A stretch of DNA of 34,954 nt from Gammaproteobacteria bacterium UBA2955 (GTDB lineage Bacteria; Pseudomonadota; Gammaproteobacteria; Pseudomonadales; Azotimanducaceae): contig DEBN01000004.1 of the NCBI GenBank assembly GCA_002348825.1, forward strand, positions 1 to 34,954, read 5' to 3'. Under the pieces are notes generated by a model. It was not told the DNA's origin, ran no database searches, and saw nothing but the letters and a program-made list of their open reading frames with translations. A program made the position numbers and the translations under genes. Position 1 is the first letter of the stretch; every line of letters starts with the position of its first letter. This document shows, piece after piece, positions 1-6,513 of the stretch.

Positions 1-1070
1 AGAACGCCGATGGTTAAAATGCCCACGTAGGGGGTTTTGTGCTTTGGATGTAGGCGCATAAATGCAGCGGGCACATGACCCGATTCGGCCAGCGCAAAAA
101 GCACCCGCGACGCGCCTAAGATAAAAGCGTTCCAGCTGGTGAGAATGCCGCCGATGCCGCCCAAAACCAGAAAGGTTCCGGCCCAGGTGCCGCCGCCAAT
201 GCTCCTCCAAAGCGCGCTGGCCGCGTCAGCGGTTGCCATAGCGCTGTCGCTTTGTTCTTGCGCAGTTAATGCCAGCCCCACCGATGCAGTAATCAATACA
301 TACCAAGCGACTGCGCAAAAAACCGAAATCACCAGTAATTTGCCGACTTGTTGCGGCGGCAGATCGATTTCCTCCGCCGATTGTGGGATGACATCGAAGC
401 CCACTAACATGGCTGGCACCATAATCAGCACGGCGAGCACGCCGCTGGCAGGTGTCGCGATCCAAGGTTCTGCGTTGGCCAGCTGGCCATTAAACGCGGC
501 ACCGGAGAACAGCAGTAGGCCAGCGCAAACGATTAAACCCGTAACGATAGTTTGCGCGATTGCGGCGGTGCGAATACCGAGGTAGTTGACCCACGTGACT
601 ACTGCTGCAGCGCCAGAACCGACCAGTACAAAGCCGATGTCCACGTCGCTGCCCAACACATTCCAGAGCGTTCCAAGTCTGATCTCTGGCCACAAGTAGC
701 TCGCGGCCGTAGGCAGCGCTACGGCCTCAAAAAGACAGACATTTAAGTAGGAAAACAGCAATGCCCAGGTGCAGACGAATGACCAATCGGGGCCCAGTGC
801 GCGTTGGGTGTAGATATGCTCACCACCGGCTCGCGGCATCGCCGAGGCTAATTCACTGTAGGTAAGGCCGATGAGCGCAATGGCCAGTCCGCCGACGGCG
901 AAAGCGATGACGGTCCCCAAGGTTCCAGCGTCGTTCAGCCACACGCCGGTCATCAACACCCAGCTCCAGCCGATCATGGCACCGAAGGACATTGCGATTA
1001 CGTCTCGCCCCCTCAACACTTTCGCGAAGCGAGTTGATTCGGTGTTCACCGTCGAATCCGCGTCTAACAT
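1..1070 (-). CDS. APC-family amino-acid permease (partial, C-terminus outside the window)
   Basis: A continuous reading frame of 356 codons runs from an ATG at 1070 to the window edge, so the C-terminal part is missing. The product is a polytopic inner-membrane protein of the amino acid-polyamine-organocation superfamily. The N-terminus has the family look: a cytoplasmic stretch (VLRGRDVIAMSFGAMIGWSW) with the unwound TM1 glycine region. Farther on there is a PRAGGEHIYT motif (TM3 region) and, near the window edge, the loop LFALAESGHVP...HPKHKTP that matches the conserved R-x-LFA-x-(A/S)-x-x-G-x-x-P...H...TP signature. About nine hydrophobic segments are visible. Family knowledge says such proteins import or exchange amino acids with protons; the substrate cannot be read from the sequence. 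It is divergent from the small gene at 1214, with 143 bases between them. Confidence 0.85.
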   Translation of the reverse strand, partial: MLDADSTVNTESTRFAKVLRGRDVIAMSFGAMIGWSWVLMTGVWLNDAGTLGTVIAFAVGGLAIALIGLTYSELASAMPRAGGEHIYTQRALGPDWSFVCTWALLFSYLNVCLFEAVALPTAASYLWPEIRLGTLWNVLGSDVDIGFVLVGSGAAAVVTWVNYLGIRTAAIAQTIVTGLIVCAGLLLFSGAAFNGQLANAEPWIATPASGVLAVLIMVPAMLVGFDVIPQSAEEIDLPPQQVGKLLVISVFCAVAWYVLITASVGLALTAQEQSDSAMATADAASALWRSIGGGTWAGTFLVLGGIGGILTSWNAFILGASRVLFALAESGHVPAAFMRLHPKHKTPYVGILTIGV

Positions 1071-1213
1071 CTGATTCTCCCCAATCATCGGCACTGTAAA
1101 CCATCATAGAGATAACAACGGAGGAGCTAAACCTGCGGTTGTGATTGCTGGAGCCGTAGCTGTATCCCTACAATGGCACGGCATTCAATCTCGCTATTAT
1201 TGAGGAGCCTCCC

Positions 1214-1483
1214 TTGTCTCAGACATTGCAGTTTCAACACCGGCACAAATGGTTCGACCTTAAGCTCACTGATGACGGTGCAATTGAGTTGTATCTGGAC
1301 AATTGCCTGCGCAAACGCCGTGATCGGGGTGCTGCTGAGCCGCAGTATGTTTGGACGAATGTAGAACTAGAGTGGGAGGAACACCATTACATCGAGGCCC
1401 GTTATTGGGCGTCTACGGGGCAGCTAAAAGTAACGGTTAATGGCGACCCGTTGGTAGAGACCGAAATGCGCTTGGACGGATAA
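1214..1483 (+). CDS. Small conserved-type hypothetical protein, 89 aa
   Basis: The frame begins with TTG at 1214, chosen because GAGGAG lies seven bases upstream and no in-frame ATG precedes the conserved-looking region. The product is small, soluble and rich in alternating hydrophobic and polar residues (FDLKLTDDGAIELYLDN, YIEARYWASTGQLKVTVNG), which suggests a compact beta-sheet fold ending in a strand-turn-strand. It has no signal peptide or membrane segment. I do not recognise the family. It sits 10 bases before the PhyH-like gene on the same strand and is probably co-transcribed with it and with smrA. A TACAAT hexamer at 1169-1174 could be a -10 box, but the matching -35 is poor. The frame could also be a modifier of the neighbouring dioxygenase, but nothing in the sequence shows that. 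Confidence 0.65.
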   Translation: MSQTLQFQHRHKWFDLKLTDDGAIELYLDNCLRKRRDRGAAEPQYVWTNVELEWEEHHYIEARYWASTGQLKVTVNGDPLVETEMRLDG

Positions 1484-1493
1484 CGGGATATTA

Positions 1494-2261
1494 ATGACAG
1501 TGCGTAATTTGCAGGCAAGCCAGATCGAGCAGTTTCAAAATGCTGGTTTCCTGGTGATGCCTGGCGTTCTGAGTGCGGACTTATGTGCGCAGGTACGGCA
1601 CGCCATCACCACAGATTTAGCGTCGCGGCAGGGGCCCGCGGAATTTGAAGCGGACGTCGGCTATCCGGGTGCCCCGACGGATCGCGACGGTGCCGGCGGC
1701 GATACCCCGCGCCGCTTATTGCAGGCCTACGCGCGTAATGACAGTCTTAAATCGATCGCACAGCATCCAGCACTCGCCGCGTGGTTAAAAGTTTTACTCG
1801 ATTCTACACAACCGATGTTGTCCCAGAGTCATCATAACTGTGTCATGACCAAGCATCCCGGATACAGCAGCGCGACGCTCTGGCATCAGGACATACGTTA
1901 TTGGTCCTTTGCCCGACCAGAATTGATTTCGGCTTGGTTCGCACTAGGCCCAGAGGACGAAACCAATGGCGCTCTTCAGGTTATTCCAGCCAGTCATAAA
2001 CACAGCATCGACCGCAGCCGCTTAGACAGTGCGTTGTTTCTGCGTCCTGAATTAGCAGCTAATCGATCCATGATTGAAAGTGCGCAAGTAGTGAACCTCA
2101 ACCCTGGAGATCTGCTGCTGTTTCATTGCCGGTTGTTTCATGCAGCGGGGCAGAATCGGAGTCAGCGAGTTAAGTTGTCGCCGGTTTTTACCTATCATGC
2201 TGAAGATAATTATCCGATTCCGGGAACGCGCTCGGAGCAGTTTCCCAGCATCGGGTTGTAG
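1494..2261 (+). CDS. Phytanoyl-CoA dioxygenase (PhyH) family protein
   Basis: The 255-residue cytoplasmic protein has the expected length of a bacterial PhyH-type Fe(II)/2-oxoglutarate dioxygenase. The iron-binding facial triad is visible as H131-x-D133 in LWHQDIRYW and the distal H216 in CRLFHAAGQNRS, followed by R225, which would bind the 2-oxoglutarate carboxylate. The N-terminus (QIEQFQNAGFLVMPGVL) is the typical PhyH opening helix and strand. Such enzymes hydroxylate carbon next to a carbonyl or on small metabolites, releasing succinate and CO2; the substrate here is not predictable and need not be an acyl-CoA. It lies 10 bases after the small gene at 1214 and 18 bases before smrA, so the three probably form one transcript. 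All catalytic residues are present, so the enzyme should be active. Confidence 0.88.
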   Translation: MTVRNLQASQIEQFQNAGFLVMPGVLSADLCAQVRHAITTDLASRQGPAEFEADVGYPGAPTDRDGAGGDTPRRLLQAYARNDSLKSIAQHPALAAWLKVLLDSTQPMLSQSHHNCVMTKHPGYSSATLWHQDIRYWSFARPELISAWFALGPEDETNGALQVIPASHKHSIDRSRLDSALFLRPELAANRSMIESAQVVNLNPGDLLLFHCRLFHAAGQNRSQRVKLSPVFTYHAEDNYPIPGTRSEQFPSIGL

Positions 2262-2279
2262 AGTGGTGCGGAGTAGTCA

Positions 2280-2873
2280 GTGGATCAAGACGAAGACAAA
2301 GATCTATTTGCCGAACAAATGCAGGACGTCAAGCCTTTGGTCAGTCCGCGCACGGAAGCCCGCCAAGACTGGCGGGGGCCCAGTGAGGACCAGCTGCAAC
2401 GTCGACGTGCGGCGGAGGCGTTCCCAGAAGATGGCCAAGATCGTAACTTTCTAACTCTGTCTGAAGTCGCCGTCCGGCAACCCTTGGAAGTGCTGGAATG
2501 GCGGCAAGACGGTGTACAGCATGCGGTATTCAGCAAGCTTCGGCGTGGCGGTTATGCTTTGGAGTACCAGCTAGATCTGCATCAAAAAACTGTTATGGAG
2601 GCCCAACAGGCGGTCTTTCAGCTGTTTCAAAATGCGCGGGCCAAAAATTGGCGATGCGTACTGATCAGCCACGGTAAGGGCCAGCGCAGTGCCACCCCAG
2701 GCCGCTTGAAAAGCTATGTGGCTCGATGGCTTATCGATCATCCGGATGTGATTGCGTATTGCTCCGCCCAACGCCAGCATGGTGGCGTTGGGTCGGTTTA
2801 TGTTTTGGTTAAAAAAACCGCGGCAGGCAAAGCCGCAAATCGCGAACAATACGGTTTGAAGGGCGACCTATAG
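2280..2873 (+). CDS. smrA: Smr-domain protein, SmrA (YdaL)-like DNA endonuclease
   Basis: A 197-residue protein starting at GTG 2280. The N-terminal part (DKDLFAEQMQDVKPL) matches the characteristic opening of SmrA/YdaL proteins, followed by a charged linker. The C-terminal Smr domain (about residues 95-180) shows LDLHQKT in place of the classical LDLHG, then ISHGKG, then a terminal strand SVYVLVKK. Smr domains of stand-alone bacterial proteins act as nicking nucleases or nucleic-acid binders; the E. coli paralogue SmrB acts on collided ribosome mRNA, while SmrA's role is less clear. The Gly to Gln change after LDLH is also common in the SmrA branch. It is third in a short + strand gene cluster and converges on the lipoprotein gene at 2898, with 24 bases between the two stop codons. 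Confidence 0.85.
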   Translation: MDQDEDKDLFAEQMQDVKPLVSPRTEARQDWRGPSEDQLQRRRAAEAFPEDGQDRNFLTLSEVAVRQPLEVLEWRQDGVQHAVFSKLRRGGYALEYQLDLHQKTVMEAQQAVFQLFQNARAKNWRCVLISHGKGQRSATPGRLKSYVARWLIDHPDVIAYCSAQRQHGGVGSVYVLVKKTAAGKAANREQYGLKGDL

Positions 2874-2897
2874 CCGCTGGAGCAGAGGTTACAGCGC

Positions 2898-3224
2898 TTA
2901 AGGGCAGCTGTAGGCGTTGAAATCCTGTGTGCCATTTTGCTGCTCGGAAACCGGAACGATTGCATTTGCGCCCATTGCTGCGGCGCGATTACGCGCCAGA
3001 ACAATGAGTTCTTCGCGCACTTTGCTCAGGTTGCGATCCACCACAACGGTATTTTTGGTCTGACTGGAGATCGTTGCTACCAATGTGCAATTCTTCACGT
3101 TTTCCGCATCGCTTTGACGCACTTCGGCTCCGGCGTCGGTTAACGATACAAAGGCGCAGCCGGTTGATAAAAGCGCGAGTAAGACGGCTGTAGCTTGGGT
3201 GATTTTCTTGGTCACGGTGTTCAT
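2898..3224 (-). CDS. DUF4156-type lipoprotein
   Basis: The start is placed at ATG 3224 rather than the in-frame TTG 12 bases upstream because GAGG lies six bases before the ATG; this gives 108 residues. A short basic N-terminus, a hydrophobic core and the lipobox LSTGC predict a lipoprotein signal peptide, with Cys lipidated. The mature part has an internal Cys in VKNCTLVATISS, then EELIVLARNRAAAMGANAIVP and a C-terminal YSC, the pattern I associate with DUF4156 proteins, in which the two cysteines may form a disulfide. Function is unknown; placement in the envelope is inferred. It is monocistronic, convergent with smrA, and sits 67 bases downstream of the acyl-CoA dehydrogenase stop on the same strand. 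Confidence 0.8.
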   Translation of the reverse strand: MNTVTKKITQATAVLLALLSTGCAFVSLTDAGAEVRQSDAENVKNCTLVATISSQTKNTVVVDRNLSKVREELIVLARNRAAAMGANAIVPVSEQQNGTQDFNAYSCP

Positions 3225-3291
3225 AGTTGGCCTCAAGTTAGCGAAATAGGCAGGAAGAAAGTTGTACGGGCCGCGCGAGCATATGGCCCAA

Positions 3292-4389
3292 CTAAATTCG
3301 TCCTTTGTCCAGTTCCAGAATGCCGCGCCCTATGTTCAGACGCAATACATCGCTGGCGCCTTCCGCTAGGCGCCAGCCGCGCACTTTACGATATAAGATG
3401 GCCAGCGGGTGATCTTCTACCAGCGCGACTCCGCCGACTAATTGAATCGAGGTGTCCACCATTTCGCCGATGGTTTCTGTGGCGAAAACTTTGCAGGCCA
3501 TCGCCTCATTAACGATGTTTTCGTCCTGATCGGCGAGCCGAGCGGTTCGGTAGAGCATGCTGCGTGCGGCAAACGCCTTAATACGTAGGTTTGCGTATTG
3601 CCAGCGCACGACGTCTTTATTACCCCGGGCTTCGCCGCTGTTGTCGGCCGCGGTTAGGTGCTCCTTGAGTAGATTCAGTACCCATAGCATATAGCCGCTC
3701 GCCTGGGCTGCAAACAGCAGGCGTGTATCGCCGATTTGGCGCATGGCCTTAGGCAGTCCCTGACCTGCTTCGCCGATGATGTGATGACTCGGAACGGCGA
3801 CATTTTCAAAGCGAAACGCTGCGTGGTGTGATCCATCTAAAGAGACAAATTTCTTTTCTAAAATCACGCCTTCCCTGTCCGTGTCAACGACCACCATAGA
3901 CGGGCCACGGTCTTCGACGTGCACTAAGCAGTTGACGAAGTCCGCGTCCGCGCCGCCGGTGACATAGGACTTTTGGCCGTTGATTACTAATTGATCTCCG
4001 GTAACCCTGCCGTGGGTGGGTTGGACATTGTCGGGTTCAGTGAAGCCGAAGCTGGCGCGTTTTTCGCCTGCCAACAGTGGTTCCAGATGACTTTTGGCCA
4101 AAGCACCGGTAACGCCGCCGAGTACGCCAGCGCTGGGGCCGAAGACGCTGTCCATATTATTTGGGTTAGAGGCCGCTAAGGATTCTCTGGCGACGCACAA
4201 TGCCAACTGTGTTGGCGTGTTCTCGGAGTGGGTTGGCTGAGTGAGTCCAAATAGCCCCGCTGCTTTGGCGGCTGCTCGGATGTTGGCGCGTGTCTCGGCG
4301 CTGCTGTCCGATCCAACCAGATGCTCTGCGGCAAAGGTCTGACAGGCGTCGCGAAGTTCGATCAACTCCGGAGTTAAAGATTCGGGCAT
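3292..4389 (-). CDS. Acyl-CoA dehydrogenase, MCAD-type catalytic position
   Basis: A 365-residue flavoprotein with the ACAD three-part fold: N-terminal helices, a middle beta domain with SFGFTEPDNVQPTHG and the FAD/acyl-binding QKSYVTGGADADF, and a C-terminal helical domain with IQLVGGVALVEDHPLAILYR. The catalytic base is probably E343 in LAEGASDVLR, aligned with the medium-chain enzyme's YEGTSQI glutamate. The reaction is alpha,beta-dehydrogenation of an acyl-CoA with electrons passed to ETF; chain length is not predictable. The tyrosine or isoleucine normally before Glu-Gly is Ala here, so the substrate may be unusual. It is the last gene of the lemA-M48-cmoA-cmoB-4400 run and starts 10 bases after the preceding stop, suggesting co-transcription. 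An upstream TCC-rich stretch (AGGAGTCC on the coding strand) supplies a good ribosome site. Confidence 0.88.
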   Translation of the reverse strand: MPESLTPELIELRDACQTFAAEHLVGSDSSAETRANIRAAAKAAGLFGLTQPTHSENTPTQLALCVARESLAASNPNNMDSVFGPSAGVLGGVTGALAKSHLEPLLAGEKRASFGFTEPDNVQPTHGRVTGDQLVINGQKSYVTGGADADFVNCLVHVEDRGPSMVVVDTDREGVILEKKFVSLDGSHHAAFRFENVAVPSHHIIGEAGQGLPKAMRQIGDTRLLFAAQASGYMLWVLNLLKEHLTAADNSGEARGNKDVVRWQYANLRIKAFAARSMLYRTARLADQDENIVNEAMACKVFATETIGEMVDTSIQLVGGVALVEDHPLAILYRKVRGWRLAEGASDVLRLNIGRGILELDKGRI

Positions 4390-4399
4390 ATGTGGACTC

Positions 4400-4786
4400 C
4401 TAAATATTCGGCGCGATAGTTAAGACGACAATTGCGAGCATGGCCAACACCATAAACCCAATGGCGTAAAACAACAGGGATTCCTTACGTTCTGCTGTGC
4501 GTAACAGCGTTTCGATTTCTTCATCGCTGCGCGCGGTTGCGCTTGACGTGATCCGGTAGCGCGTGACGCCGTCGCGTTTAGGTAGGCGCACAAACAGCTC
4601 AGGGGTTGCGTCTAAGCGCTTTGCAACTTCAGTAAAACTGATGCCCGTGGTGCGAGCTATCTGTGTGGGGTGCAGTGCAGCGCCGCCCTGTTTTTCAGGC
4701 GCGGCGTCGATGAAACTGTAATAGATATCCAGGATAAGGCGGACCTTACCGCGAAAGCGAAACTGAAAGGGAAGAATGCCAAACAT
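4400..4786 (-). CDS. Winged-helix-like protein with C-terminal membrane anchor, 128 aa
   Basis: The 128-residue product begins at the ATG at 4786. Residues about 15-80 look like a winged-helix fold: an amphipathic helix, then LHPTQIARTTGISFTEVAKRLD as a helix-turn-helix, then a beta hairpin LFVRLPKRDGVTRYRIT. A charged helix follows (SDEEIETLLRTAERKE), and residues about 104-125 form a single hydrophobic membrane segment with the C-terminus outside. I do not know a named family. A tail-anchored DNA- or RNA-binding protein is the simplest reading, but a protein-protein role is equally possible. It lies 63 bases after cmoB and 10 bases before the acyl-CoA dehydrogenase gene, so it belongs to the same transcription unit. 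Confidence 0.7.
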   Translation of the reverse strand: MFGILPFQFRFRGKVRLILDIYYSFIDAAPEKQGGAALHPTQIARTTGISFTEVAKRLDATPELFVRLPKRDGVTRYRITSSATARSDEEIETLLRTAERKESLLFYAIGFMVLAMLAIVVLTIAPNI

Positions 4787-4849
4787 GATGCTGTAGTATT
4801 ACGTAGTGGGGCGAAAATACCCCCTGTGTGGGCGAGAAGCAAAGTCTAA

Positions 4850-5836
4850 CTAGCTGCGTCGACTGCCCATGTACATCGCCCGCACCGGTGCGGGGTAGCC
4901 TTCGACCGTGCGCGAGGAATCATCGTGGTCCAAGCAGTCGGACAAAGAATCAAAGCGCATCCATTCGGTGCGGCGCTGCTCGTCTGTCGTGGTAGCGCTG
5001 ACGTCGATTATTTGTACGTGTTCGAAACCCGCCCGCTGCATCCACTGCAACACTTGTGCAGTGCTGGGGACGCACCAGACGTTGCGCATGCGCGCATAAC
5101 GGTCGGACGGATACAACGACTCTGCGGCAGTTACGACCAGGGTTTCGAGTATGCAGCGTCCACCGGCGGTAGTGAGGTCAAATAAATGTTGAATATGTTG
5201 CATCGGATTTCGGCGATGGTAGAGCACACCCATACTCAGCGTCAGGTCGAATTGGACCGATGTGGGTAACTCTTCGACCTTTATTGGCAGCACCCAGTTG
5301 CGCTTGTCATCGAAAAATTTTTGGAGCGCGTGATGCTGCATGCAAAATAGAATCGTCGGGTCGATGCCGATTACTTCGGCCGCACCCGCCTGCAGCGCGC
5401 GCCAACCGAAATAGCCGTTGCCGCAGCCGATGTCTAACACGCGCTGGCCGCTGAGATCGCCGAGAGTTCGGCGAAGCCGTTGCCACTTCCAGTCTGAGCG
5501 CCATTCGGTATCGATATACAGATCGCCAATGCGAAAGGGTCCCTTGCGCCAGGGATGCAGCTGCAGCAGAGCCCGCTCTATCGCTTGCAACGTACTCTGG
5601 TCGCAAACCAGTTCCGCGCTGATCGTGTCGTCGTACAGGTGATGTTGAGGAGCGGTCTCGGGTAGTGAATTTATGGCGCTTAACCAATGCTCAAAGTCGC
5701 CGTGATAGCTGGCGCTGAGCCGCTCTTTTACAAGGTGCAGTGGCCAATCGGGCAGTTGTTGCGGAGTAGCTAGGAGATCGATCATCGACCCGTTGAGGGT
5801 TCTGATGTGGCGATAAAGGATGCCCAGTTGAGACAT
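4850..5836 (-). CDS. cmoB: tRNA U34 carboxymethyltransferase CmoB
   Basis: The 328-residue protein matches CmoB from end to end, including HPWRKGPF and IDTEWRSDWKW before the Rossmann domain, VLDIGCGNGYFGW as the cofactor loop, SMGVLYHRRNPMQH, and the C-terminal TTTDEQRRTEWM and TVEGYPAPVRA blocks. CmoB transfers the carboxymethyl group of carboxy-SAM to 5-hydroxyuridine at the tRNA wobble position, giving cmo5U, which widens decoding of four-codon boxes. The start at ATG 5836 fits the E. coli N-terminus (L-G-x-x-Y near the start). It therefore overlaps the 3' end of cmoA by 55 bases in another frame, a strong sign of translational coupling between the enzyme that makes the cofactor and the one that uses it. 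Confidence 0.96.
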   Translation of the reverse strand: MSQLGILYRHIRTLNGSMIDLLATPQQLPDWPLHLVKERLSASYHGDFEHWLSAINSLPETAPQHHLYDDTISAELVCDQSTLQAIERALLQLHPWRKGPFRIGDLYIDTEWRSDWKWQRLRRTLGDLSGQRVLDIGCGNGYFGWRALQAGAAEVIGIDPTILFCMQHHALQKFFDDKRNWVLPIKVEELPTSVQFDLTLSMGVLYHRRNPMQHIQHLFDLTTAGGRCILETLVVTAAESLYPSDRYARMRNVWCVPSTAQVLQWMQRAGFEHVQIIDVSATTTDEQRRTEWMRFDSLSDCLDHDDSSRTVEGYPAPVRAMYMGSRRS

Positions 5837-6513
5837 CTGAACCAGGTAGTGCTCTGGGTAAAACCCGCCTCTCGAAAACGCCGTTCATGAATCTCCTCGG
5901 TGTCCACCCGCATGACGTTTTCTAAGGCTTGACGTTTTTGGCTTACCTCAAGGTCGCTGTAGCCGTTGGCGCGCTTCCAGGCTAGATGAGTGGCGTCGAA
6001 GCGCTCGTGCAGGTTGGGGTCAGGCTGGCGTACTTTTTCGGATACGATCAATAAACCGTCAGGCCGCATCTGTGCACGCAAGCGCCGTAATAGTGGTGTG
6101 CGCGCAGCGAGGGGCAAAAACTGCATTACAAAATTCAGGATCACAACTTTCGCGTCAGTGACGTCGAACTCAGTGAGGTCAGCGCACTCAAAACGCGCGC
6201 GTGGGTCGGTCACTTGGGAACGCGCCTTGTCAATCATAGCGGGCGCATTATCGACCCCAATGACGTTCACACCGGCCAAGTCTGTTTGCTGCAAAATAGC
6301 GAGCGTCGTCGCCCCCAGCGAACATCCTAAGTCATAGGCGACGTCGTTGTTCGTTAGGTGCCGCGCGGCCATGAGGCCAGTCATAGGGATGACCGTCTCG
6401 TAGCCGGGCACTGAACGGCGGATCATATCGGGGAAGACAGCGACCACCTGCTCGTCGAAGACAAAGTCCACAATATGGTTCTGTTTGGCGCTAAACAGTT
6501 CATCTCTGCTCAT
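5782..6513 (-). CDS. cmoA: Carboxy-S-adenosyl-L-methionine synthase CmoA
   Basis: CmoA converts S-adenosylmethionine and prephenate to carboxy-SAM, the donor used by CmoB. The 243-residue protein starts at ATG 6513 (MSRDELFSAKQ); the frame stays open for a further 138 codons upstream, but this lies inside the protease gene and has no CmoA-like content. Family features are DFVFDEQVVAVFPDMIRRSVPGY at the N-terminus, the nucleotide-binding YDLGCSLGATT, VIGVDNAPAMI, LNFVMQFLP and SEKV. The ATG overlaps the TGA of the M48 protease gene (ATGA, four bases), and the 3' end overlaps cmoB by 55 bases. The whole run is therefore likely one tightly coupled message. Confidence 0.96.
   Translation of the reverse strand: MSRDELFSAKQNHIVDFVFDEQVVAVFPDMIRRSVPGYETVIPMTGLMAARHLTNNDVAYDLGCSLGATTLAILQQTDLAGVNVIGVDNAPAMIDKARSQVTDPRARFECADLTEFDVTDAKVVILNFVMQFLPLAARTPLLRRLRAQMRPDGLLIVSEKVRQPDPNLHERFDATHLAWKRANGYSDLEVSQKRQALENVMRVDTEEIHERRFREAGFTQSTTWFRCLNWASFIATSEPSTGR

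Noticed and set aside
139..746. Open frames on the + strand over the first kilobase
   Set aside because: They lie opposite the APC permease reading frame and have no recognisable protein features.
2874..2897. Short CGCTG/CAGCG hairpin between smrA and the lipoprotein gene
   Set aside because: Only five pairs with a long loop and no U tract; too weak to call a terminator.
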